A stretch of 64,000 bases of DNA, taken from NCBI GenBank assembly GCA_002709235.1, contig PAQI01000021.1, positions 177,275-241,274 of the forward strand. The letters run 5' to 3'. Both the position numbers and the translations under genes were made by a program. The notes below the pieces were generated by a model, which was not told the origin of the DNA, did not search any database, and saw only the letters and a list, made by a program, of their open reading frames with translations. The stretch's first letter is position 1; each line of letters opens with the position of its first letter. This DNA is from Hirschia sp. GTDB lineage: Bacteria; Pseudomonadota; Alphaproteobacteria; Caulobacterales; Hyphomonadaceae. This document shows, one piece after another, positions 54,659 through 62,922 of the stretch.

Positions 54659-57600
54659 ATGCCTTTGTTCATGATCTTGAGAATTCTTATTCTTGTTGTT
54701 GCTGTCGGCGCTTTTGTCGTCGGTAATGTCGTGCTCGGTATCATGGGCAAGTGGACCCAGGACCTGCCGTCAACACGTGATCTGAGGGCCTATGAGCCTC
54801 CAGTGATGACACGGATCCATGCTGGTGATGGTACGCTGGTAAAGGAATATGCCTATCAGCACAGGGTTTTCGTACCTGAAGAAGAAATTCCCGACAGTCT
54901 GATTCACGCCTTTATCTCAGCCGAAGACAAGACCTTCTTTGAGCATGAAGGTATCGACCTGAAGGGATTGTTGCGCGCAACGCTCGGCAATGTTCTGCGT
55001 GGACGACGCATGGCAGGCGGGTCAACGATCACCCAGCAGGTTGTGAAGAACATGCTGGTCGGTGATGAGCGCTCCGGCAAGCGCAAGATCCGGGAAGCGT
55101 TCGTCGCCAATCGTCTGGAGAAGGTGTTCGAAAAGCGCGATATCCTCGAACTTTACCTCAATGAGATCTATCTTGGTGGCCGTTACTACGGTGTGGGCTC
55201 CGCAGCGCTCAACTATTTTGGCAAGTCGCTGAAGGAATTGACCCTGGCCGAGGCTGCTTTGCTGGGGGCAATGCCGCAGGCACCCGGCAAGGTGAACCCC
55301 TATCAAAAGCCCGACGCCGCCAAGGCGCGACGTGACTGGGTGCTGTCGCGCATGCATGTGAATGGGTACATCAGTCAGGATGAGATGGAGGAAGCGCAGG
55401 CTGCACCTTTGACCACTGTCGAGCGCCTGAATTCCGATGAAGTGCGTGCTGCCGGTTATTTCGTCGAGGAAGTGCGCCGGGAAATCCTGCGTCGCGCAGA
55501 GGATGGCGAGATCGACGGCGTTGAAAGCGAAGACCCACGCATCAAGGCGAAATTTGAAAGCGCCACGCTGAAGATCAACGACCTTTATTCCAATCGCAGC
55601 GACATGGTGGACTTCCTGCGAGAGTTGAGCTCACGCTCTCTCATCCGTGCCGATGAACTGGAAGAATTTCTTGGTCAGCGTTTTTCCTGTGAGGCGCAGG
55701 AAATTTCGGCGTCCAAATGCGGGCAATATCATTTCAAATCACTTGTCGACATGGATCGTCCACAGGATGTGGTGCCGCTCGACATGGTCATGAACTGGCG
55801 CGAAAGACTGCGTAACTATCGGCTGCTCTATGAAAACGGTATGTCGGTCCGTTCCACACTCGACAGTCGATACCAGCTCGCCGCGCAGCGTTCCCTGCAG
55901 ATGGGGCTTGAAACCTATGACCGCCGCAAGGGTTTTCGCGGTCCTGTCGCAAGGATTGATCTTGGTGAGGGATGGCAGGAGCGGCTTGAAGAGATCGGCG
56001 CACCTTCAGCCATGCGCGACTGGTTGCCAGCCGTTGTCGTAACCGCCACGAATGATGCAGTGGCGGTGGCGCTTGCCGATGGCGAACGCGTATCCCTCGG
56101 CGAAGAGAGCGTTGAGTGGACCCGTCGGCACAAGAACAAGGACACGGGAAAGAACGGTCTGGCCAAGGGGGATGTCATCTATGTGACGCACGAGCTTCCT
56201 CCGAATGTACTGGTACGGACCATAAAGGACGATGTGACTCCCAAGGAGCGCGACCCCTGGCATGTGCGCCAGTTGCCAGATGTGCAGGGCGCTCTTGTCG
56301 CGATGGACCCACACACAGGACGTGTGCTGGCTATGGCGGGCGGGTATTCCTTCCAGACCAATCAGTTCAACCGCGCCGTTCAGGCGATGCGTCAGCCCGG
56401 TTCGTCATTCAAGCCATTCGTTTATGCGGCGGCACTCGATTCCGGCTGGACGCCAGCAGACACCGTGCTGGATGCGCCTTTTGTGCTTGAAACACCTCAA
56501 GGGCTTTGGAAGCCGGCCAACTATTCTGCGGGACGTTACTACGGAAATTCCACGCTGAGGCTTGGCCTGGAGAAATCTAGAAACCTAATGACCGCACGTC
56601 TGGCTCAGGATGTCGGCATGGACAGGATCGCGGAATATGGTCGTCGGTTCGGCATTTATCCTTCACCGACGGATGACATGACCGAAGCACAAAAGCAGGC
56701 CATGCTGGGCCGTCAGACCTATCTGTCGAGATCGCTGGGAGCAGGCGAGACAACACCCCTGAAGATGGCCACCGCCTATTCGATGTTGGTCAATGGCGGC
56801 AAGCACATTGATCCGGTCATTCTTGACCGCATTCAGGATCGCCGTGGTCACACGATACTCCAACGTGATGACCGCCCATGTGATGAATGTAATGCGGCCT
56901 GGAAAGATCAACCGCCACCGGTGCTGCCGGACAATCGCGCACAGATCATTGATCCGATCACGGCGTATCAAAGCGTGTCGATGCTGGAAGGTGTCGTGCA
57001 GCGCGGAACGGCGTCCCGCGTGAAGGCTGTCGGCAAGCACCTGGCGGGCAAGACGGGAACGACCAATGATTATGTCGATGCATGGTTTGTCGGCTTTTCG
57101 CCAGACCTGGTCGCTGCAGTCTGGATCGGCAAGGACATGGCAGTGTCTCTCGGTGAAGGAGAGTCAGGTGGCCGGGTTGCGGCGCCGATCTTTCGTGATT
57201 TCATGATGGAAGCATTGGAAGACGCGCCTGACCTTGAATTTCGCCGTCCGGCTGGTGTTCGTCTCGTAGAGATTGATGCCAAGACAGGTCAATTGCCGGG
57301 TCCGGGCACGACCCAGATCATCGAGGAAGCCTTCAAGCCGGGCACCGAGCCGGGCTCGCGCACCACGTCTCAGGACGGTTCGAACCTTGAAGACTATTTC
57401 GAGCAGCTCAAGCGTCAGCGGGAAATGCAGATTGATCCCCAGACCGGACAACCGGATTATGAGGGGGGCGGAACGGTCACTCCCCAACCTCAGGAGCAAT
57501 CTAATGATGGTGACGTCGATCCCGATAGCGGTGATCCGACCGACAGTGAAGCCTTGCCAGGCTTTCCGGGCGGAAGGCCAGCGACCGGGCGACCAGGCGG

Positions 57601-57673
57601 CTTGCCAACGCCTTCGCCATATCCCACATCTGAGCCGACACCAGATCAATCACTTGATTACGGGCTTCAATAA
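54659..57673 (+). CDS. mrcA: Penicillin-binding protein 1A (bifunctional transglycosylase-transpeptidase)
   Basis: A 1004-residue class A PBP that polymerises and cross-links peptidoglycan. It has an N-terminal membrane anchor (about 5-30), a GT51 domain with SAEDKTFFEHEGID and AGGSTITQQVVKNM, an OB-like insert typical of PBP1A, and the transpeptidase motifs GSSFKPFVY (near 581), KSRN and KTGTTND (near 798). A Pro/Gly/Asp-rich tail of about 100 residues closes it. GAGGGA is only one base from ATG 54659, so ATG 54671 (Met5) might be used. It follows the amidase gene, a pairing of wall enzymes. Confidence 0.95.
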   Translation: MPLFMILRILILVVAVGAFVVGNVVLGIMGKWTQDLPSTRDLRAYEPPVMTRIHAGDGTLVKEYAYQHRVFVPEEEIPDSLIHAFISAEDKTFFEHEGIDLKGLLRATLGNVLRGRRMAGGSTITQQVVKNMLVGDERSGKRKIREAFVANRLEKVFEKRDILELYLNEIYLGGRYYGVGSAALNYFGKSLKELTLAEAALLGAMPQAPGKVNPYQKPDAAKARRDWVLSRMHVNGYISQDEMEEAQAAPLTTVERLNSDEVRAAGYFVEEVRREILRRAEDGEIDGVESEDPRIKAKFESATLKINDLYSNRSDMVDFLRELSSRSLIRADELEEFLGQRFSCEAQEISASKCGQYHFKSLVDMDRPQDVVPLDMVMNWRERLRNYRLLYENGMSVRSTLDSRYQLAAQRSLQMGLETYDRRKGFRGPVARIDLGEGWQERLEEIGAPSAMRDWLPAVVVTATNDAVAVALADGERVSLGEESVEWTRRHKNKDTGKNGLAKGDVIYVTHELPPNVLVRTIKDDVTPKERDPWHVRQLPDVQGALVAMDPHTGRVLAMAGGYSFQTNQFNRAVQAMRQPGSSFKPFVYAAALDSGWTPADTVLDAPFVLETPQGLWKPANYSAGRYYGNSTLRLGLEKSRNLMTARLAQDVGMDRIAEYGRRFGIYPSPTDDMTEAQKQAMLGRQTYLSRSLGAGETTPLKMATAYSMLVNGGKHIDPVILDRIQDRRGHTILQRDDRPCDECNAAWKDQPPPVLPDNRAQIIDPITAYQSVSMLEGVVQRGTASRVKAVGKHLAGKTGTTNDYVDAWFVGFSPDLVAAVWIGKDMAVSLGEGESGGRVAAPIFRDFMMEALEDAPDLEFRRPAGVRLVEIDAKTGQLPGPGTTQIIEEAFKPGTEPGSRTTSQDGSNLEDYFEQLKRQREMQIDPQTGQPDYEGGGTVTPQPQEQSNDGDVDPDSGDPTDSEALPGFPGGRPATGRPGGLPTPSPYPTSEPTPDQSLDYGLQ

Positions 57674-57778
57674 CGCATCTCTGGGGCTTGTCCTTGCCCC
57701 CTGAAGTGCCTTACTCAGACACGCTTTGCCCCGTCGGTGTTCCAATGGGGTGAGACTTTCAAACTAGCGGGAATACAC

Positions 57779-58898
57779 ATGTCTCCTGAACTCACGGCTC
57801 TGGCCGAAAAAATCAAGCAGTCTGTAGAACTGCTGAGGAGGCGTCTTTGACTGGGACGTCGCTGAAAAACGTCTCGATGAGCTGACAGCTCTCTCTGAAG
57901 ATCCGGAATTCTGGAATGATCCGGAAAAGGCGCAAGCCCTGATGCGCGAACGCAATCGGATCTCGGAGGCGATGGAGACGGTCAGGTCTCTTGAAACAGA
58001 TGTCACTGATGCAGAAGAAATCGCTGAACTTGCTGAAATGGAAGGTGATGACAGCCTGATCGAGGACGTGCGCGCTTCGTTGAATGATGCATGGTCACGT
58101 GCTGAAACAGCTGAGCTCAAGGCGCTTTTGTCTGGTGAAGCTGACGGCAATGATTGCTATCTGCAAATCAATGCCGGCGCTGGTGGTACGGAAAGTTGTG
58201 ACTGGGCAGGCATGCTGCGCCGCATGTATGTGCGCTGGGCAAATGCACATGGCATGAAGGTCGAAGAGCTTGATTCCCATGACGGCGATGAAGCAGGTAT
58301 CAAATCCGCGACACTGAAGATCTCTGGAGACAGTGCCTATGGTTGGCTGAAATCGGAATCCGGCGTGCACCGTCTGGTTCGGATATCGCCTTTTGACAGC
58401 GCCGCCCGTCGTCACACCTCGTTCTCATCCGTATCCGTTTCGCCTGTGATCGACGAAACAATCGATGTCGAGATCGAGGAAAAGGATGTGCGCGTCGATA
58501 CATATAGGGCATCGGGAGCCGGTGGTCAGCACATCAACAAGACAGACAGTGCCATCCGCCTGACGCATGAACCGACCGGCATTGTTGTACAGTGTCAGAA
58601 CGACCGTTCACAGCACAAGAACCGCTCTGCCGCATGGGACATGCTACGGGCGCGAATCTATGAGCTGGAACTGCGCAAGCGCGAAGAAGCTGCCCAGGCT
58701 GAAGCCGATGCCAAGACCGATATCGGTTGGGGTCACCAGATCCGTTCCTACGTCCTTCAACCCTATCAGATGGTCAAGGATCTGCGCACCAATGTCGAGA
58801 CGTCAGACAGTGCCGGTGTGCTGGATGGTGATATCGACCGCTTCCTCTCCGCAGCACTTGCCGCCAAGGCAGTCGAAGGCACCGAAGAACCGGGCTAA
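57779..58898 (+). CDS. prfB: Peptide chain release factor 2, expressed by programmed +1 frameshift
   Basis: RF2 ends translation at UGA and UAA. The gene starts at ATG 57779 and meets an in-frame TGA at codon 24 (57848-57850). The context AGG AGG CGT CTT TGA C is the conserved RF2 frameshift site: an SD-like AGGAGG two codons upstream and the slippery CTT before TGA-C. After a +1 shift, reading continues with [12 protein letters not shown] to the stop at 58898. The SPF stop-recognition motif ([14 protein letters not shown]) and the catalytic GGQ ([14 protein letters not shown]) are intact. A frame search sees only the part from 57942. Confidence 0.96.
57845..57851 (+). promoter_or_regulatory. 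Programmed +1 frameshift site in prfB
   Basis: CTTTGAC, preceded by AGGAGGCGT (57836-57844). Low RF2 leads to a shift from CTT to the overlapping TTT frame and read-on as GAC, giving autogenous control of RF2. Confidence 0.93.
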
Positions 58899-58909
58899 AC
58901 CGTTATCGG

Positions 58910-59530
58910 TTAGTAATCATAGACTTCCATATGCGTGAGCGTCAGCGTGTAGGCGGTGTTGGCCAGATCGGTGTAGCTGGATGAGGTGGAAACATAGCCT
59001 TCCACCCATACTGCCTGCGCAAGATCACGCAGCTTCATCGGCTTGTCTGTCTTGACGTGAATGGTCTGGTTGGGCGGCGGTGGCGGCTGATGCAGGCAGG
59101 CACCATAATAGGGCACAAGCAGAAACTCGGTCACTTTCGCATCGCGGCCATATTCAAAAGGCACCGTAAAGCCGCCGATCTTGATCTTGTGACCATCCAG
59201 GATATCGACAGTATTGAAGGTACCGATCTGGGTTGCCAGGTCATCAGCAGACCCTTCGGCGATACCGCCTGCGAAAAGCTGGGCATATTGCTTGGCGATG
59301 ATCTCGTCCTCGCCGGGCGGCAACAGATCAGCCCATTCCAGCTTGAACACTTCATTCTTGTCTTCTGGCAGAAGATTGGCCAGCGGGTCTTCGACGATTT
59401 CCGGAACAACATATTCCTTTTTTGCCTGCGTGGATGCCTCAACCGCATTGGGCTCATCTTTCGCGACCGCGCTTTCAGCTGAACAGGCAGCAATCAGGAA
59501 GAGTGCAAGGGGAGCAAGTCGTCGTGACAT
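58910..59530 (-). CDS. DUF3299-containing lipoprotein, putative zinc-related
   Basis: A 206-residue lipoprotein (signal ending FLIAACS). The rest fits DUF3299, with ILDGHKIKIGGFTVPFEYGR, then a segment with VPYYGACLHQPPPPPNQTI, and WVEGYVSTSSS. The Cys-His in GACLHQPPPPPNQ might bind metal. DUF3299 proteins recur beside ABC transporters and Zur-controlled genes, as here, but their action is not established. It is the last gene of a minus-strand operon after the ABC permease. ATG 59530 is used; a TTG two codons earlier is also possible. Confidence 0.8.
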   Translation of the reverse strand: MSRRLAPLALFLIAACSAESAVAKDEPNAVEASTQAKKEYVVPEIVEDPLANLLPEDKNEVFKLEWADLLPPGEDEIIAKQYAQLFAGGIAEGSADDLATQIGTFNTVDILDGHKIKIGGFTVPFEYGRDAKVTEFLLVPYYGACLHQPPPPPNQTIHVKTDKPMKLRDLAQAVWVEGYVSTSSSYTDLANTAYTLTLTHMEVYDY

Positions 59531-59560
59531 GGGCAAGGTGTCCTTCTTGGGTGTTTGCTC

Positions 59561-60844
59561 TTAGATGCGCATTGAAAGTCCATCTGCCAAGGCATTTTTC
59601 AGTGCCCGGCTGGCTGGCCAGAGCGCCATGAGCGCAGCGGCGAGCGGTGTGCCCAACAACAAGGCCGCATCCGTCCAGCGCAGCTGAAATACGCTCAGCG
59701 CCAGACCGAAGCGTTCCTGAATCAAGGGTGCCAGAACCAGCATGCCGAGATTTATTGCAATCAATCCAAGCGCTGCACCGATAAATGCCAGCAGGAAAGC
59801 CTCCATCACGATCAGCGCGAATATGTGGTGCGGACGCGCTCCCGTCGCCCGCAATATCGCCATTTCACGCCGGCGCTCGTTCAGGCTGGTGAGGATGGCG
59901 ATCAGTATGGTGGCCAGACCAACAATCAGAACGAACACTGAAACAGCCATCAGCGCGCGCTCAGCCACCCCCACAATCTTCCAAAGCGAGTCCAATGTCA
60001 GTGCAGGGCTGATCGCCAGCAGGGGTTCGTCCTTGGACATGTTTATCGTGTAGGTCAGCCGCGACGCCAATGCAGGTGCCTTGGTGGAAACCAGAATGGC
60101 AGTCAGCTGGCCCGGTTCCAGGTGATCATGATGCGCGTGGTCTTCTCCCGCGTCGGTTTCATCATGGTGGTCTTCAGTATGGTCCTCATGGTCGTGTTCG
60201 CCAGCGCCATGCATGCGCTCAATACCCTCCAGGCTTATATAGAGGCTCTGATCTATCGGCGTGCCGGTCGGCTTCAATACACCGACGACCCTGAAGGCGT
60301 TCTCGTCATGATTCACGAAGGAGGTATTGCCCAGACCATGTGAGATGACCAAAGGCTGATCGAGCGTATAGCCAAGATCGCGGGCAACAGATGCACCGAT
60401 GACGGCCTGAAGCTCATGCGGATCGAATGCTCCACCATTCCTGAACGCCAGTGATTGTTTGTCTGCATATTTGACGTGTTGAAAGTAGTCCGGCGTCGTT
60501 CCTACCACGCGATATCCGCGATGGCTGTCACCCATGGAGATCGGGACTGCCCATTCCACTTCCGGGCGGGCTGATATCGTCTCGTAACTTCCATAGCTGA
60601 TGGGGCTGGTCGCGTTGCCGATGTGGAATATGGAGAACAATAACAGGTTCACCGGACCAGTGGGCGCGCCAACAATGACATCAACATCCGAGACCGCACC
60701 AAAGAAGCTGTCAGCCGCGGCGCGGCGTGTCTTCTCGACTCCCGCAAACAGGGCGACAGACAGCGCAACAGCCAGCAGGGTGAGAATAGCGGTAGACCTT
60801 CGGGCCACAATGCTGCGCCAGGCAAGGTGAAGGATATGCTTCAT
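59561..60844 (-). CDS. ABC transporter permease (FtsX/MacB-like) with His/Asp-rich insert
   Basis: A 427-residue FtsX-type permease. TM1 is at about 18-35, a large periplasmic MacB-like domain follows, and three helices lie after about residue 285, with the ERRREMAILRATGARP coupling segment. Within the periplasmic part, at about 210-243, sits a run of nine His with many Asp and Glu (EHDHEDHTEDHHDE then HAHHDH), an evident metal-binding stretch. It is joined to the ATPase gene by a 4-bp overlap. With DUF3299 and ZIP neighbours it points to zinc handling. Confidence 0.88.
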   Translation of the reverse strand: MKHILHLAWRSIVARRSTAILTLLAVALSVALFAGVEKTRRAAADSFFGAVSDVDVIVGAPTGPVNLLLFSIFHIGNATSPISYGSYETISARPEVEWAVPISMGDSHRGYRVVGTTPDYFQHVKYADKQSLAFRNGGAFDPHELQAVIGASVARDLGYTLDQPLVISHGLGNTSFVNHDENAFRVVGVLKPTGTPIDQSLYISLEGIERMHGAGEHDHEDHTEDHHDETDAGEDHAHHDHLEPGQLTAILVSTKAPALASRLTYTINMSKDEPLLAISPALTLDSLWKIVGVAERALMAVSVFVLIVGLATILIAILTSLNERRREMAILRATGARPHHIFALIVMEAFLLAFIGAALGLIAINLGMLVLAPLIQERFGLALSVFQLRWTDAALLLGTPLAAALMALWPASRALKNALADGLSMRI

Positions 60845-61554
60845 TGTACAAGCCCTCTCACCTGATTGATCTGCGAGAGGTCCAGCACACCGTCGAAACG
60901 TGTGGCGAGGCTGGCATCATGGCTGACAAACAACAAGCTGGCACCACTCTTCTGAGTTTCCTCGAGCAGAAGGTCTATGAAGGCTTCGCGATTATCTGTA
61001 TCCAGCGCGGAAGTTGGCTCATCGGCAAGAATAAGCTCTGGCGCGCCGATCAGTGCACGCGCAGCCGCAACACGTTGCTGCTGTCCAACGGAAAGATCGG
61101 ATGCGTGGGCATTCCAATAGGTCTCCGGCGACAATCCCAGACGCGTCAGGATACGGCGTGCTTCCTCCTCCAGCGTCCCGCCATTCGCGGTGGCACGTTC
61201 AGCTCGCACCGCGGAAAAGCGGCATGACAGCAATACATTCTCGCCAACGCTGAGATAGGGCAGGAGATTGAACATCTGGAAGATGACACCCATCCTCTCT
61301 GCTCTCAGCCTGTCCCTGTCCGAAGCTGATATCGCGGACATGTCGTGACCGAGAATATTGATGGTCCCGTCCTTGTTCTCCAGGACACCGGCGATCAGTC
61401 CCAGTAAGGTCGATTTGCCAGACCCGCTGGGGCCACGCAGGAAAAGACGCGCACCGCTTGGGACCTCGAATAGAGGAACGTCCAGAATGATAGGTCCCGA
61501 CCCGTAATCATATGTCAGCGATTTGATGGAAATCGCGTTGGATGTGTCCGGCAT
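60841..61554 (-). CDS. ABC transporter ATP-binding protein (LolD/MacB-like)
   Basis: A 237-residue ATPase. Walker A is LRGPSGSGKSTLLGL, the signature is LSVGQQQRVAAARAL, and Walker B is ELILADEPTSALD, with the switch His in LLFVSHDAS. It pairs with the FtsX-like permease, with which it overlaps by 4 bp. It is the first gene of the operon and faces the Zur-like dyad at 61597-61618. Confidence 0.92.
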   Translation of the reverse strand: MPDTSNAISIKSLTYDYGSGPIILDVPLFEVPSGARLFLRGPSGSGKSTLLGLIAGVLENKDGTINILGHDMSAISASDRDRLRAERMGVIFQMFNLLPYLSVGENVLLSCRFSAVRAERATANGGTLEEEARRILTRLGLSPETYWNAHASDLSVGQQQRVAAARALIGAPELILADEPTSALDTDNREAFIDLLLEETQKSGASLLFVSHDASLATRFDGVLDLSQINQVRGLVQ

Positions 61555-61596
61555 GATGACGACTTGATCCCGAAGCGAAAAGAAAGCTTGTGAGAT

Positions 61597-61618
61597 TGTT
61601 ATATGTTACTTTATAACA
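61597..61618. promoter_or_regulatory. Zur-like operator between divergent ABC and ZIP genes
   Basis: TGTTATA (61597-61603), 8 bases, TATAACA (61612-61618) is a perfect dyad. The TTATAACAT core is the one found in alphaproteobacterial Zur boxes. It lies 43 bases before the ATPase ATG and 60 before the ZIP ATG, able to control both. Confidence 0.6.
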
Positions 61619-61677
61619 TTGTCTATGTCGTCCATGACATTCTGTTTTCAGCCATCTGCAGATCAAGAAAGTAACGC

Positions 61678-62406
61678 ATGTTATCCTTCCTGCATTCAGT
61701 TCAGGAGTGGTTGGGTATCCCTATGCCGCTGGTTTTCGCCCTCACGGCGTCGACCATGGCATTGCTTGGTATCCTGCTTGCGGTCTTCAATCGGAGACTG
61801 GCCCTGAGAGCAGGAGGATTACTGGAAATTTTCAGTGGGTGCTTGCTGGTCGGAGTCACACTGACACATCTGATGCGGCACGCATTGGAGGTCGATCCCG
61901 TCAAGGGGGCAGTTCTGATGATGCTGGGTGGATTGATCGTGACGTCGATCGGCCAATTGGGTGGACATCTTACCAGTGACGATCCAGAGGCAGGCGATGC
62001 CAATGCTTCAGCCCGACTTGCTTCGGTGATTGCAATTGGCGTGCACTCCCTGCTTGATGGTGGGGTTTATGTGGCCTCGCTCGATCACGGCCATGATGCG
62101 GCCCATGCGGGAGCGGCGGTTGGTTTCGGGCTCATCCTGCATGAAGCGTCAGAAGGGGCGATTGTATTCTTCCTCTGCCAGGGATTGTTCCGACGTTTGA
62201 GCATTGCTGCTGCGGTCGCGTTCCTGGCCGCTGCCGCGACGACTCCTCTGGGAACGATTGCCACGCTCTGGGCTGGAGGTGTCATCGGCCCGCAATTCCT
62301 GCAATTTGCGTTTCCATTGGCAGCGGGATTTGTAGGATGTGCAGGTGCGGCACTGCTCTGGCCACATTTGCGGCTACTCTTCAAGCGCGTGTCAGGCGTT
62401 GGGTAG
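61678..62406 (+). CDS. ZIP-family metal transporter
   Basis: A 242-residue transporter with about seven to eight helices. The ZIP metal-site motifs are visible: VIAIGVHSLLDGGVYVASLDHGHDAAHAG (core HSLLDG in helix 4) and ILHEASEGAIVFF (HEASEG in helix 5). ZIP proteins import zinc or related divalent metals. Its 3' end overlaps the convergent RyR gene by 15 bases. The Zur-like dyad upstream suggests it is induced by zinc shortage. Confidence 0.88.
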   Translation: MLSFLHSVQEWLGIPMPLVFALTASTMALLGILLAVFNRRLALRAGGLLEIFSGCLLVGVTLTHLMRHALEVDPVKGAVLMMLGGLIVTSIGQLGGHLTSDDPEAGDANASARLASVIAIGVHSLLDGGVYVASLDHGHDAAHAGAAVGFGLILHEASEGAIVFFLCQGLFRRLSIAAAVAFLAAAATTPLGTIATLWAGGVIGPQFLQFAFPLAAGFVGCAGAALLWPHLRLLFKRVSGVG

Positions 62407-62769
62407 CGGCGTGGTCAGCGATGTGATGATTGCACCGACAAGCGCGTCTTTCTGGCGCTCCTCATAGGGCAGATCATTATAAGGAACCAGAAGAGGGTGG
62501 GTCTTCTTGCGGGCGTCTTTTTCGGGCCCGAACTTCCAGCCATCCTTCACCTTGGAGTCCATCCACTGATCATGCTGGGCGGAAGCCGGCGCGTCTGGAT
62601 TGTTCACCCGAAACATCACTGCGTCGCGCGATGCCGTGTGCATCCATTTGGGGGCCTTGTTCCAATGTGCGACGGCTGGTTGGCCAAGACTGGCCTGAAA
62701 AGCCCGGACGGCTTCGTGCATGACACGCGCAATGCGCATGATTTCGGATTCGGATAAATTCGATGACAC
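62392..62769 (-). CDS. Stand-alone ryanodine receptor (RyR) domain protein
   Basis: A 125-residue protein consisting of one RyR domain. It has IARVMHEAVRAFQASLGQPA, HDQWMDSKVKDGWKFGPEKD, then KKTHPLLVPYNDLPYEERQKD, the conserved HxxWxxxKxxxGW and KxHPxLxPYxxLP pattern. In eukaryotes this domain is part of the calcium channel; bacterial copies are found alone or on TrkA-N proteins and their ligand is not known. I pick GTG 62769 with GGAGG at 6 bases; GTG 62775 is too close to it. It is divergent from a TrkA-N-like membrane protein gene. Confidence 0.82.
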   Translation of the reverse strand: MSSNLSESEIMRIARVMHEAVRAFQASLGQPAVAHWNKAPKWMHTASRDAVMFRVNNPDAPASAQHDQWMDSKVKDGWKFGPEKDARKKTHPLLVPYNDLPYEERQKDALVGAIITSLTTPLPNA

Positions 62770-62922
62770 AGTCACCCTCCATCGCTTTTATGATGCTGGT
62801 CACGATAGCACGGACATGACACTCGATACAGGTGATGGATTCGACGTATCCCTGAAGGCACTTGCGTCCTTTTGGTTCGTCATTACTGTGATTTTCGCGG
62901 GGCAAGACGGGGATTAAAGACA

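Noticed and set aside
57942-58898. prfB as a gene starting at 57942
   Set aside because: Homology to RF2 continues upstream through 57849 and, by frameshift, to ATG 57779.
62720-62917. Plus-strand open frame of 65 codons ending just before the TrkA-N-like gene
   Set aside because: It overlaps the start of the RyR gene on the other strand, has no SD and shows no protein-like pattern apart from a short hydrophobic end.
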